From NCBI GenBank assembly GCA_018398765.1, contig JAHBMJ010003531.1, positions 1-32,500 of the forward strand: a stretch of 32,500 nucleotides of DNA. The letters run 5' to 3'. A program made the translations under genes and the position numbers. The notes under the pieces were generated by a model. It was not told where the DNA came from, made no database searches, and was given only the letters and a program-made list of their open reading frames with translations. Source of the stretch: Chromera velia (lineage: Eukaryota; Sar; Chromeraceae). Positions 8,267 to 19,144 of the stretch are shown here, in pieces (position 1 is the first letter of the stretch; the number at the start of each line of letters is the position of its first letter).

Positions 8267-9181
8267 CTACCAAGAAAACTGTTGAACAGACACAGGCAGA
8301 CGCGTTGTGGCTGCTGTTAGGGAGGCAGACATTGATTCATCAGGGGGGGGTAATGTTGTTAGGTCAATCCAGACGTGAGGGAGTATCAGGCGGGTTGACT
8401 CATTGGCTCCAAGAACCTTTGCATGTGCATCTCGCTCTTCTTCAGTGAATGTGGGACGGCAAAGATGCTCTGCCACTTCATGGGGGTTGGGAATCAATTT
8501 TAATCCTACCTGCACCATACAAATGAGGTTTGACTTTGCTGGCGGGTTTGATGGCTTAGAGGTGGTGGTGACGGCAGGCCGTATATACGAGAGTGCGGCT
8601 CAAGTCGTTGGCAGTGCGAATTGTAGTACATCTCGGTCGTTCTCCTTCTCCTTCATCTCCTTTTTGTGTGAAGTACGTGCCAGGACTGTGGATACAAAGG
8701 AGCAAGGAGACGGTTTTATGGAGAAGAATGGGGAAAGCTGCTTAGTCCCTTCATAACCAGGTTGGATGACAGAGACGGGAGCGGTTGAGGCCAGGGACTG
8801 ATGTGATTGGGCAGAAGGAGACGGTATGTATAGTCGGGCGCAAACTTGCTGTGTAAAGAAAGGGGGGGGAAGAAGTGGGGGCTCAGGCGTGGGGGTTGAC
8901 AAAGAAATCAAATCAGCAGAAGAAGTTACAGTAGATAACACCGCAAGAGAGGCTTTCATTTTCTCCTTGGCGCCCGAACCATGCTTGCCCCGCCGTTTTC
9001 AGAGCCTGTATGTGTCAGAAACGAGGCGGTTGCGAGAAGCCAAGGAAAAACAATTCTTGGCAGCCGTGGTGAGAGCAGCGTAACAGGCTGCAGCAGTATA
9101 GACCTTCGTCTCCATGGCCTGTTCATATGCCTGCTGAAGTTCCACCACCGCGGTGGACACTTTAATGAACAAGGAGGACAT
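8267..9181 (-). pseudogene. Gag-like frame with two in-frame TGA codons
   Basis: From ATG 9181 (MSSLFIKVSTAVVELQQAYE) a single minus-strand frame of about 305 codons continues to TAG at 8267-8269. It is interrupted only by TGA near 8999 and TGA near 8600. The segments are an Ala-rich helical N-part (to 9002), a Ser/Pro-rich middle (8603-8959), and a C-part with PNPHEVAEHLCRPTFTEEER (near 8490). No zinc knuckle is visible. The position between primer site and polypurine tract of an LTR element suggests a structural (Gag-like) protein, but there is no recognised domain. Both interruptions being TGA fits CGA-to-TGA decay. Recoding is possible but unsupported. Confidence 0.45.
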
Positions 9182-9445
9182 TGCAAAATGAATGACAGAA
9201 AGAAATAGAAAAGATACACTCTTCAATGAGACAGAACAAGTTAAGTGTGTTGAAATCAGAAATCAAGCTGACAAGACCAGAGAAGAAAAGAAAGAAAGGT
9301 GCGCACCAATTTGTGTGTCTGTCTTATTGAAAAAATGTACGCAAACTTGCTGCGGGAAGCGCGAGTCCAGCGTAGGCAAATTTCCAGGAAGGAGACGGAC
9401 TGCAGCAAGGGCAGCAGCAGTACTCAAACATGAACCACAACCAGG

Positions 9446-9456
9446 CTCTGCTACCA
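9446..9456 (-). promoter_or_regulatory. Primer-binding site for initiator tRNA-Met
   Basis: The minus strand reads TGGTAGCAGAG(CC) immediately after the LTR. This is the complement of CTCTGCTACCA, the acceptor end of eukaryotic initiator tRNA-Met, the common primer of LTR retrotransposons. It fixes both the LTR boundary and the orientation. Confidence 0.8.
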
Positions 9457-9728
9457 TATTATGTACCAGCTAGATACTTTCTAGATTGAGTACAAGGAAT
9501 CTATGGATCATGGTCACATGAGTCTGTCAGTCAGGAGGCTAGGTCGGATTCCATTAATCAGTTAGACAAAGCAGTATCAGACAACGTGCTGCTGAGCCAG
9601 AATTATTTACTGGGATGCTGCGGATGGAGTCGTTGCCGTGGCCCCCGCACTGCTGGGTTAGGACATGCCGTATTGGCCGTGGTATCTGTGTGGGACGCAG
9701 TAGGGCTAACTAGGGTAGGCACACAACA
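9457..9728 (-). repeat. 5' LTR (minus-strand element)
   Basis: This 272-base repeat is the partner of 7930-8200. It carries promoter function by position, but no TATA-like box stands out. Confidence 0.85.
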
Positions 9729-9854
9729 CAAAAGGTTCTAGAAATTCTCCTTATAGCACACTATAGTGCCAGTGTATTGAATGAAAAACATCATTTTTAT
9801 AAGTGTAAACTTAATTTTTCAGTCTGTGCTATCCATAATCCTCTGAATAGCTTT

Positions 9855-9914
9855 CTAACCTAAACCTAACTTAAAACTTCCTAACCTAACCTAACCTATT
9901 CTAACCTAACTTAA
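9855..9914 (-). repeat. Interstitial telomere-like (CCTAA/CCTAAA) tract
   Basis: About eight units of CCTAAC or CCTAAAC in a 60-base tract correspond on the minus strand to GTTAGG and TTTAGG. They resemble telomeric repeats of TTAGG or TTTAGGG type but are degenerate and internal. The tract sits at the outer left edge of the large palindrome. Confidence 0.55.
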
Positions 9915-9924
9915 TTGGATACCC

Positions 9925-12303
9925 TGGACGTAGCCGTCCCAGGCCGGCAGTGAACCCTAGCAGTGAACCTCAGGACAAACGTGCAACATAAATGCAAGTT
10001 CAATTCAATCCAATCCACTCTTCTGAATTCAATCCAATGCATGCACGTAAAAAAAACGTTGTATTCAATCGAACCCACAGGCAAATCAACAACCATGCAT
10101 GCAGAGGAAGAGCCAAGCATGGCAAGTTAGCATGTAGCATACCTTCGTTCCTAGCTTCGTTCTCAAAGCTTGGCATGGCAAGCCGGAACAAGAATGCATG
10201 TAAAAGTCTAGGTAAAAGTGAGAATACCAGAACCCTAAAGGAAGAAAAGAAGAAAGAACGGTTCACCGTATGACCGCTTGCCGACCCACCGTATGGCGGC
10301 AGGTCTTTCACGCTCTCCCAGCCTTGACAGCAACGAAAGTGGAGGGGGCTTACCGAAACATCCCTGGTCAGGGGTCTTCATAACGGCGGTGCGGATCTGC
10401 ATTGCTGACCGCGCAAGGCATAAGGCATTCGGAGTGGTACTTTGACCCCACCCTCATCACTACGCAGCGAGCCACCTGCCGGCATGGCATATGTACATCA
10501 GTCATGCCGCGACCCTTGCATGAAGAGTCAGGCAGACCGGAAACATACAACTCGAAGAACCAACATGTATAAGAGACATGTGGTCAACGATACCATGCTC
10601 ACCCTCAAACATTTGCACCGTTTCATTGGCATCCTCAAGAGCGTGATAAGACTGAAAAGAAGAAAGAAAGGGGAACTGACGCGTCTCTCTATAAACATGA
10701 CACGATCCTCTGGGCTGTTGCATGCGCACATATGGAAGGACGGACGGACGGACGACCAATCGACTCGGAGGTGTATGCAGAGAGCGACAGAGCACAACTG
10801 TATGCGAATGGACCGAGAAAGAAAAGAACCCAACCAAATTTTAAGAGGAACAGAATGAGCGAGGCTTCTGTTTGATCGTATGCCCTTCGATCGTTTTTTT
10901 CTTCATTCGATCCTTCACAGTCACACGGTCCAAGCTTTTGTCGGAGACGACCACGAAAGTTTTCTTGAAGTTCCTCCAGTTGATAACCTTGAAGAAGAGC
11001 GCAGCGGCAGGGGAAGTGAGGCCGTTAAAATGCCGTGCAGGATGTCTAAGCGATCGAACTCCAACGAGACGTCTCGAAGTTCTCTTCCTTCTCTTCTCAG
11101 TCACTTAAAGAACCGAACGGAGTTCAAAAAGGAGACGGGTGCGAGGAGTGTACGGCAAGGTCCCTGAAGTGTCTCTTGTAGAACGGGTAGGCGTAGTCTG
11201 CTTGCTCTCTTCGAAGAAAAGCGATAGTCGAGGAAGGAGTTCACCTCAAAGAGCGATCAGGTCTGTTGGTTATCCTCACGAGCATGAACAAATGGGCAAT
11301 GACGGCACTCCTTGTCTTTCTTGTTTTTGGCCGTCTTCAGCTATCTCCTTATATGATGAACGCGTTGTTCTCTTCGTGGTTCAAATACACCTCCTCGTTG
11401 ATAGTCCATCCCCGAGCTGCTGCAAGCCGGAGACAGGAAAAGAAAGAGGCACAAGAGGGAGGAGATGGTAACTGTAACTCGGAAGAAGAGATACCAGGGA
11501 CGCCCATGTGGGCAGGAATACAGAAGAAATCCTTCAAGAAACGAATACGATTACTCAGACTTTGTGTCTCGAATGGCAGAAGTGGAGATGGACCACGATT
11601 TAGATTGGAGATAGAGAAAACAAGAAGGAGAGGAAAGGAAGCTGATGACCCACCCGCAGGACTCTCCGTCATCCTTCCTTGCGATGGGACCAGCGCGTTC
11701 CTGCTCTTCACAGAGGGCTCAGGAATCGTTCTGCATCTCCTCTTACACATTTTTGGAGGCAGACTGAGAAGATAGAGCAAGGAGACTCCATTGTTAACCG
11801 ATCACGTCTCCTCAACGCCATGGGAAGTCCTTCGTGACCCTGTTGGAGACAATGGGAAGGCAAGCCCTGGAGTCTTCCTGTTGCGTTTCATGTTTGGCGA
11901 GAATACAGTGAGGGCGAATGTCCTTCACAGGGACAGAGAAATGAAACTTTGAGACTCTGAGGAGACAAAAGACTGTGAATTATTGCAGTAAGGGCATTTT
12001 AAGAATCGTAAGGAAACGATTGAATGAGCTCTCGGTTGCTTCACGTTGCCTCCCCGTGGTAATCCTTTTCACTCTTTTATGTTTCTTCTTTGAAGTGATG
12101 TGGTTTCGATTTGCCGTCTCTCAGAACTAGAAAGGTGGCCTCTTTGAGGGCTTGAGAACGTTTGCTGCCAGACTGAAAGATGCTGCACAAGACGAAGCGA
12201 CAAAAAAGTAAAAATTTACTGCATGCGATCAGGTTAGAAAAGGGAATTTACTGGTCAGAGATTTGGAAAAGAGCCACATCAGCTAATCTTTACGGGGCCA
12301 TTT
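9925..12303 (+). repeat. Left arm of 5.6-kb palindrome
   Basis: The arm is inverted relative to 12412-15530 at roughly 88-92% identity by eye. Once the 741-base insertion in the right arm is removed, the two arms are the same length to within a base or two (about 2.38 kb). Differences are mainly transitions plus small indels. The outermost recognisable match is GTCCCAGGCCGGCAGTGAA and the innermost is TTTACGGGGCC. Confidence 0.85.
10368..11780 (-). pseudogene. Decayed gene in left palindrome arm
   Basis: Protein-like segments on the minus strand, shared with the plus strand of the right arm and broken by stops and frameshifts, run outward from the palindrome centre. They are SNRIRFLKDFFCIPAHMGVP with TINEEVYLNHEENNAFII (11349-11780), REQADYAYPFYKRHFRDL (about 11160-11215), a segment with FFKVINWRNFKKTF (10841-11104), SYHALEDANETVQMFEGEHG (about 10600-10680) and HMPCRQVARCVVMRVGSKYH (10368-10550). 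No family is recognised. Substitutions between the arms hit all codon positions, so no protein-level constraint is apparent since the duplication. The coding strand is inferred from composition and is uncertain. Confidence 0.35.
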
Positions 12304-12411
12304 TTCAGTGGCCACGGCATGCCACATGGCAGGGGCGGCCATGAATTTTGTGGCGGCTTGAAGGCGTGTGTGAGTTCCAACGTGCCGGCAAAAACCAAAA
12401 AAAAACCTTGT
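12304..12411. other. Unpaired centre of the palindrome
   Basis: About 108 bases without arm homology separate the arms. The centre contains its own short dyads (GGCATGCC; GGCCATGAATTTTGTGGC). A transcript across it would fold into a hairpin with a very long stem. Confidence 0.7.
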
Positions 12412-12918
12412 GGCCCCGTAAAAGTCAGCTAGGGGGGCTCTTTTTCAAAATCTTGACCGGAAAGTTCCCTTTTCCGACTTCTTTGCACGCACTAATCCGC
12501 GACGAGAATTTTCGCAAAAAAAAAAGCAACACTTTTTTTTTGTGCGTGGTCTTGCAACATCTTTCAGTCTACCTACATTACATGTGCCTGCACGCAAACG
12601 TTTTCAAGCCACCTTCTTTCTAGTTCTGAGAGAAAGAGTTGACCACACTCTTTCAAAGAAGAAAGATAAAAGAGCATAAAGGATTGCTATGGGGAGGCAA
12701 CGCGAAGCAACCAAGTGCTCATTCAATCATTTTCTTACAATTCTTGAAATGTCCTTGCTGCAACAATTTCCAGTGTCTTGTCTCTTCTCAAAGTTTCATT
12801 TCCCTGTCCCTGTGAAGGACATTCGCTCTTGTGGCACTCTCACCAACCATGAGACATAGCAGGAGGACTTCAGGGCCTGTCTTTCCATCGTGTCTAATGA
12901 GGTCACGATGTACATCCC

Positions 12919-15132
12919 ATGGCGTTGAGACGTGATCGGTCGACAAGAATGAAAGCGCTGGAGTCTCTTCGCTCCTCCATTTGCTCAGTCTGCCTCCAAG
13001 AACGTGCAAGAGGAGATGCAGAACGATTCCTGAGCCCTCTGTACAGAGCAGGACGTGCTGGTCCCATCGCAAGGAAGGATGACGGAGAGTCCTGCGGGTG
13101 GGTCATCAGCTTCCTTTCTTCTCTTTCTTATCTCCTTCATCTCCACTTCTGCCGTTCGAGACACAAAGTCTGAGTAATCGCATTCGTTTCTTGAAGGATT
13201 TTTTCTGTGTTCCTGCCTACATGGGCGTCCCTGGTATCTCTTTTTCCGAGTCACAGTTACCATCTCCTCCCTCTTGTGCCTCTTTCTTTTCCTGTCTCCG
13301 GCTTGCAGCAGCTCGGGGACGGACTATCAACGAGGAGGTGTATCTGAACCACGAAGAGAACAACGCGTTCATTGTGTAAAGAGATAGCCGAAGACGGCCA
13401 AGAACGAGAAAGACAGGCAGTGCCGTCACTGCCCACCTGTTCGTGCTCGTGAGGATGACCAACAGACCTGATCGCTCTTTGAGGTGAACTCCCTCCTCGA
13501 CTATCGCTTTTCGTCGAAGAGAGCAAGCAGACTACGCCTACTCATTCTATGAGAGACACTTCAGGGACCTTACTGTGTACCTAAGCCGTGCACTCCTCGC
13601 ACCCGTCTCCTTCCTAGACTCCGTTCGGTTCTTTAAGTGACTGAGAAGAGAGAGAAGAGAACTTCGAGACGTCTCATTGGAGTTCGATCGCTTAGACATC
13701 TTGCACGGCATCTCGACGACCTCACCTCCCCTGCCGCTGCGCTCTTCTTCAAGGTCATTAACTGGAGGAACTTCAAGAAAACCTTCGCGATCGCCTCCGA
13801 CAAAAGCTTGGACCGTGTGACTGTGAAGGATCGAATGAAGAGAAAAACGATCGAAGGGCATGCGATCAAACAGAAGCCTCGCTCATTCTGTTCCTCTTAA
13901 AATTTGGTTGGGTTCTTTTCTTTCTCAGTCTATTCACATACAGTTGTGCTCTGTCGCTCTCTGCATACACCTCCGAGTCGATTGGTCGTCCGTCCGTCCA
14001 TCCTTCCGTGCGTGCGCAGGGTTGCTTTTCTGGTCGGTAACACGTCTAGTCTACCGGCAATTGCCGGTAACCGGTAATGGCCTCAGTCTGCCTTCCTTTT
14101 ACCGATAAAAAAAAGAATAAAAATTAGGGTCCCACAACAAAAATTTTGTCTGCGGCGCCAACCTTCAAAAACATGTTTTTAAGTGTTTATTGGCATTTGA
14201 AAAGCCTATTCACACATTTAAAAAAATAAAAAATATATTTAAAAAATATAAATTTTTAACTGTTTCACCCCTATAACTAGTCATAAGTTAGGGGTAGGAA
14301 GCACTTAGCAAATGCCGAAGAAGGCGTTCGGATGGGTCTTTCTTTAGAGACTGGAGCACTGGATTGGGAAGACCGCCCAAACTTTGAGGCGGACTCTTTC
14401 CATTGTTGGAATCGTGCAAGTGCATCTGTCTGGGCCAGCTGTGGTCATTGCGGCCAGCGGTTCTCTGTCTTTGGGCACCAAGTGCAAGACGAAACCTATC
14501 GCTTCGACCTACGTCATCTTCAAGCACACTGGCTGCATAGCTGTCCCTACAGATGACGCATTGACTTTTTGAATTGACCTTAAGTCTAGCCTTAAGTGAT
14601 TGATTGATTGACCTATAACCTAGGACTTAGGTTATTGAAAAGTGTTAGTGACTGTTAGAATTCTGCCAAGTCTTTGCCAACTGCCAGTAAACTCTGCCGG
14701 TAATTACTGGTTACCGGTAATGAAGCTTATCTACCGCCAAAAAAATCGGCAACCCTCTGCGTGCGCATGCAACAGCCCAGAGGATCGTATCATGTTTATA
14801 GAGAGACGCGTCAGTTTCCTTTTCTTTCTTCTTTTCGGTCTTATCATGCTCTTGAGGATACCAATGAAACGGCGCGAATGTTTGAGGGTGAGTATGGTAT
14901 CGTACGTAGACCACATATCTCCTATACATGTTGGTTCTTCGAGTTCAACTTGTATGTTTCCGATCTGCCTGACTCTTCATGCAAGGCTCGTGGCATGACT
15001 GATGTACATATGCCATACCGGCAGGTGGCTCGCTACGTAGTGATGAGGGTGGGGTCAAAGTACCACTCTGAGTGCCTTGTATCTTGCGCGGTTAGCAATG
15101 CGGATCCGCACCGCCGTTATGAAGACCCCTGA
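12919..15132 (+). pseudogene. Decayed gene in right palindrome arm
   Basis: These are the same segments as in the left arm, now on the plus strand: SNRIRFLKDFFCVPAYMGVP and TINEEVYLNHEENNAFIV (13098-13379), REQADYAYSFYERHFRDLTV (13518-13577), FFKVINWRNFKKTFAIASDK (13637-13900), then after the 741-base insertion SYHALEDTNETARMFEGEYG and VARYVVMRVGSKYHSECLVS (14761-15132). The REQADY frame here has about 16 bases that are missing in the left copy. Both arms share a TGA just upstream of the REQADY segment, so the gene was already broken, or that point is an unrecognised intron, before the duplication. Function is unknown. Confidence 0.35.
14017..14757. mobile_element. hAT-like non-autonomous DNA transposon (741 b)
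   Basis: The insertion interrupts the right palindrome arm; the left arm gives the empty site. The ends are CAGGGTTGC and GCAACCCTC (inverted with one mismatch), and the insertion is flanked by a perfect 8-base duplication TGCGTGCG at 14009-14016 and 14758-14765. CAGGG-type ends with 8-base duplications are characteristic of the hAT superfamily. Subterminal regions carry repeated CCGGTAA/TTACCGG palindromes (14053-14080 and 14695-14720), plausible transposase sites. Short frames inside (for example 14384-14572) do not resemble a transposase, so the element is non-autonomous. Confidence 0.85.
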
Positions 15133-15547
15133 CCAGGGATGTTTCGGTAAGCCCCCTCCACTTTCGTTGCTGTCGAGGCTGGGAGAGCGTGAAAGACCTG
15201 CCGCCATACGGTGGGTTGGCAAGCGGTCATACGGTGGACCGTTCTTTCTTCTTTTCTTCCTTTAGGGTTCTGGTATTCTCACTTTTGCCTAGACTTTTAC
15301 ATGCATTCTTGTTCCGGCTTGTCATGCCAAGCTTTGAGAACGAAGGCATGCTGCATGCTTGGCTCTTCCTCTGCATAGTTGTTGATTTGCCTGTGGGTTC
15401 GATTGAATACGTGCACGCATTAGATTGGATTCAGAAGATTGGATTGGATTGAATTGAACTTGAATTTATGTTTCACGTTTGTCCCGAGGTTCACTGCTAT
15501 AGGGTTTACTGCTGGCCCGGGATGGCAACTTCACGGCTTGTATTCCT

Positions 15548-15550
<3 letters not shown>

Positions 15551-15582
<32 letters not shown>
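15551..15582 (+). repeat. (AT)n microsatellite
   Basis: A perfect AT dinucleotide run lies at the right edge of the palindrome. 15583-15966 is AT-rich and I see no gene or clear element in it. Confidence 0.9.
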
Positions 15583-15584
<2 letters not shown>

Positions 15585-15966
15585 GTATAGTACCCGGTAT
15601 ATATAGTCACATTCGAACCTAACATTGTACTTTAATAGCATTGTATATTTAATAAAACGCTGTGGCTGCTAGTGTGGCTGTTTAAATAACTTTCAATTTA
15701 TATTCTACAGACTGGATATAATTTAATTTAATGTAGAATTTGATTCCGTGCATAGATTGTAAAACTGTCATTAATACCCCTATAATCAGGGTTCTTAATA
15801 GAAGATAGGTAGACGGTATGTGCAGTCTGATCAATCTAAAATGAAATCTCTATATAGATACAGCGCTGGCCAGGATTTGTTTCTTTCTGATCTAGGTGGG
15901 ACCTGCCTGAACCTAACTACCACTTGAAAGTTCAAGCCACATTTTTGGATAAGCTTAAAAGTCCGC

Positions 15967-16209
15967 CTAGGCTCCGCACTACATATACATTAAAAAAAAA
16001 ATAAAAGAAGGGAAAAATTTTTTTTATAGATTTTTTTTTTATTTATCATGGCATTCAATAGGTAAACAACTGTTGTTCAAGTGTTGCAAGAGTGTTGCAC
16101 GGGGTCATGTCGGGGTATTACATTGAAAACCATATACTTTTCAGTTGATAAATAAAAAAAATAATAAAAGATTGGAAACTTTTTTTTTTTAATGGAGTGC
16201 AGAGCCTAG
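15967..16209 (+). mobile_element. MITE, CTAGGC family, copy A
   Basis: The element is 243 bases long. The ends are CTAGGCTCCGCACT and AGTGCAGAGCCTAG, inverted with one mismatch. The interior is AT-rich with poly-A/poly-T blocks inside both ends and a central GTGTTGCA-type motif repeated. It aligns with 20240-20470 in the same orientation over its length (for example ACTGTTGTTCAAGT versus ACTGTTGTTTAAGT). Flanks AAGTCCGC and AAGTCTGC resemble an 8-base duplication but are offset by three bases on the right. Confidence 0.7.
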
Positions 16210-16216
16210 ATCAAAG

Positions 16217-16235
16217 TCTGCGCCGTAGGCGCAGA
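16217..16235 (+). other. Perfect 8-bp hairpin
   Basis: TCTGCGCCGTAGGCGCAGA is a GC-rich stem with a three-base loop in AT-rich surroundings, eight bases after MITE A. It could be a terminator-like or structural RNA remnant, but nothing around it indicates a gene. 16236-16842 shows no convincing coding region. Confidence 0.4.
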
Positions 16236-17800
16236 TCATTTGCGGTGTCTTGAAAGCCAAAGCCACATATCTGAACGGTGTCTTGACCGTCTACACCACA
16301 GGTGTCGATGGTCTCTTGAAAAACGATGCTGCAGATAGAGATCATCTTAATTATATTTTTTTAAGTGGCACTTAGGTTCAGGGAGGTTTAGGTAGCCATG
16401 ATGAAGACTCAGCGATGCTGTCGTCCGTCTACAACAGAAAGTAGTTTCAGCCTAATACTTTAATGGTACTTTATTCCATTACTGTCCTCTGGACCTCTGT
16501 CTAAGACTGTCTTTCTCTAGGTCTTTCTCAATCTGTTCAATCGACTGCTTTTCAGTATATCAGACTGATTGCATGCTTCTGTATATCGCTGTTAATTCTG
16601 TACGCATGCAAATGGTTAATTCCTTCAATACAGAGCTCGCGACTACATGTGCGGCGTTGCAACTCTGCACCACAGTGCCACCACTCTTATCCTTCAACTC
16701 TTACACGCACCACTACAAACAGATCAATTAGAATAGAATGAGTATGTGCGATCATAGAATGAAGCTTGTATGAGCACCTTCTCAAGGTGAATGGAAAAGC
16801 TCAAAGGAGCAGAAAATCTCAACTTCAAACAATTCGATATTGCCCTACAAAAAATTCTATAAAATTAGGTTAAATTTCTCGGGAATTTAGTGGAATTTTA
16901 ATGGAATTTACCCTTAGAATTTAGTGGAATTTGATGGATTTTAGTGGAATTTACTGTGGAATCTACTCATCTAAATTCCACTAAATTCTACAAATAAGGC
17001 TGAGAAAAGGTGCATAAGGTGCTGGTGCTGGTGCTGGTGCAAAAACAAGTTTACACCTTAAATTAGGTGTAAAACAGATGCAAAATAAGGTGCACTGTTT
17101 ACTATATGACAACTAGGTTTCTATGGTTGATTTCTAGTATTTTTAGCGGCCAAAAGGCACCTTATTTAAGGCCTAAAAGCTTTTTATGATGTAGAGTGGC
17201 TACACAAACTTTTACTGTGTAAAACAACATAAAATATCACTAGAAATGTCAGTAAAAAGACGAAAAGAAAAAAAAAATCTTGCATGTAATTGAAGACTAT
17301 ATGTCTCTGACTATATCATGACTTTGGTCTCTTTCTGGGTCTCTTTTTTTCATTTAAAACCTGTTCAATGCTTTCTATATATGATCTATAGCATTTGAAT
17401 ATGTTTGGCGCTGTTTGCGTGCTGCACCGTAGTCCAGTTATGTCTTAGCTTATACGATCCATAAATCTTTCAAACTGCACACACATGCCCCTTTGGTGCA
17501 AACTCCTGAAGACAGCAACCACAAATGATACGTTTTCATGAAAAAGAAAAAGAAGAAAGAATGAAACAAAGGAAGGTTTTTTTGGATTTCGTCTCTGAGC
17601 AAGGGCAAGCGAGGGCCTGATCTTAGAGGCTCAGAGCCCAACCCCGTCATACCTTAGCTCTCTTCTTCACTCATCCCCCTCCCCAAAACGACAACGGAGG
17701 ATAAAAACTAGATAAAAAAGAGGAAGGAGAGAAAGAAGAAGAGGAGAAAGAAGAGGAGAGAGCAAGCTCCTCATAGATTTTCTTTCACTCGAAGTTTGAC

Positions 17801-17998
17801 TTGAAAATCGACCTCAGACTGAGTATGACGTCTTTTTTCCCTAGAAACTCATCGGGTTTAATGCGGGCTGGTTGGGGTAGAGGAGAGGCTTTGGCTTTTG
17901 ATTTGAGTTTGGCTTTAAAAAATGATAGAAACATAGACAGAGCCAAACAGATGCGATTCCTAACCCCAGACCATTTTTTTCCGACTGACCCGGCTTAA
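17801..17998 (+). CDS. Unassigned 65-aa open frame inside TIR element
   Basis: The frame has protein-like composition (MTSFFPRNSSGLMRAGWGRG, then ALAFDLSLALKNDRNIDRAK) and ends at TAA 17996-17998. It is preceded by a purine-rich stretch (17700-17765). No family is recognised and no splice partners are obvious. It may be chance or a captured exon. The surrounding 17100-18960 shows no other credible gene. Confidence 0.15.
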   Translation: MKIDLRLSMTSFFPRNSSGLMRAGWGRGEALAFDLSLALKNDRNIDRAKQMRFLTPDHFFPTDPA

Positions 17999-19144
17999 TT
18001 CATGATGTTCATCCAGACTAGCATGTCTTTCCATACCTTCCTGAGCCACCTGCAAGGATCTACGCGGCTGTTACAAGTATTTTCTCCGTTTTCAGATCCA
18101 AAAGAAGGCTCTCTCTGTTCTTGAACAGCTTCTCTTTTGTTTATTAACATTTGTGTGAAGCCGTCTATCTGGACAGGGCCCCGGTTTGTGAAATTGAGAA
18201 GTGATTAACTGTAGTGACCGGTATACAGGACCAGTATGACTGACGACTCGCAAACGAAGGGGTGAACGCCCCTACAAAAGCTGCACTTCCCTTTACAGAC
18301 GGTCTTCAAACCTTCTGGAAGTACCAAACACAACGAAAAGCTGTGGTATGACAGAAAGTCAGATACAGATCTGTATGTAAGCATGCAAACTTGACGAGCC
18401 ATCAGCAGACGGAAGTGACAAATGGTTCCACTCTCTGACATAAAGCAGCAAATTGAATGATCAAACCAATTGCACTGTTACTGACCAAGATAGATCAAGC
18501 CCGCCAATCATAAAGAGCGCCCAACACCAGGTTTCAAAAGTCCTTACCTGCAACCAAGAGGGACGTACCTTTATGTATGTATGTTCCTATGTATGTGCCG
18601 TTTCTGCTTCTTTTCTTCATATTAATATGAAAAAGAATCTCCGTACAGCACTGTGTTGGCATTCATCTTTGATTGCAAAACTTTAAGATCGATGAAGCTG
18701 TTTTCTTCCCGGCAAACCGTTTAGCATTGTGCCATTGTTTTGCAAACGGACTCAGTCTGCTTGCACAGCTTCTTGACTCAAACCTGTTGTTCTGATCCTT
18801 TTACTTTCGTGTGCTCCTCATTGCTGTATGTGCACATGCAGTCGTTTCTATTATATAGGGCAGCCCATAAAACAGTTCTCATACTGTAAAGAGAAGAGGT
18901 TCTCACATGATATAGCTAGACTTGATTTCATGCAGCACATATATGTGTATTCGTTCATACATGCAGTGAGCCCTGCAGCCGATTTTCATCTCAAAAATCG
19001 GGTGATCGGATTTGTTCCGTGCACTGCGGCCCGGCAACATGCGCGCGTTTGGGGTTGCAAGGAGCCGTAGAGGTAGGGCCATGATGTGTTGTATGGCCAT
19101 GACGCTGGCACTTTTCACCCAATTCCATTCTATTAGGTACAAAA

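Larger units (their letters stand above)
7930..9728 (-). mobile_element. Non-autonomous LTR retrotransposon, minus strand
   Basis: Direct repeats 7930-8200 and 9457-9728 (about 90% identical) flank 1.26 kb. On the minus strand the LTR begins TGTTGTGTGCC and ends ATAATA. It is followed at once by TGGTAGCAGAG, complementary to the 3' end of eukaryotic initiator tRNA-Met. At the other side a purine tract abuts the 3' LTR. Flanks show a 4-base duplication CAAA (7926-7929 and 9729-9732). The interior holds only one gag-like frame with two in-frame TGA codons, so it has no Pol and needs a helper. It is unrelated in sequence to the LTR element at 1704-4196. Confidence 0.85.
12412..15530 (-). repeat. 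Right arm of 5.6-kb palindrome
   Basis: This is the reverse complement of 9925-12303, interrupted by the hAT-like insertion at 14017-14757. Homology ends near 15530 just before an (AT)n tract. Confidence 0.85.

Noticed and set aside
14800-14890. DnaQ-type exonuclease motif in SYHALEDTNETARMF
   Set aside because: The spacing does not match the H-x4-D signature (H-A-L-E-D is one short), and no other exonuclease motif is visible nearby.
15397-15420. tRNA B-box-like GGTTCGATTGAAT
   Set aside because: It lacks the CC ending of a B box, has no A box upstream at the right distance, and no cloverleaf can be formed.
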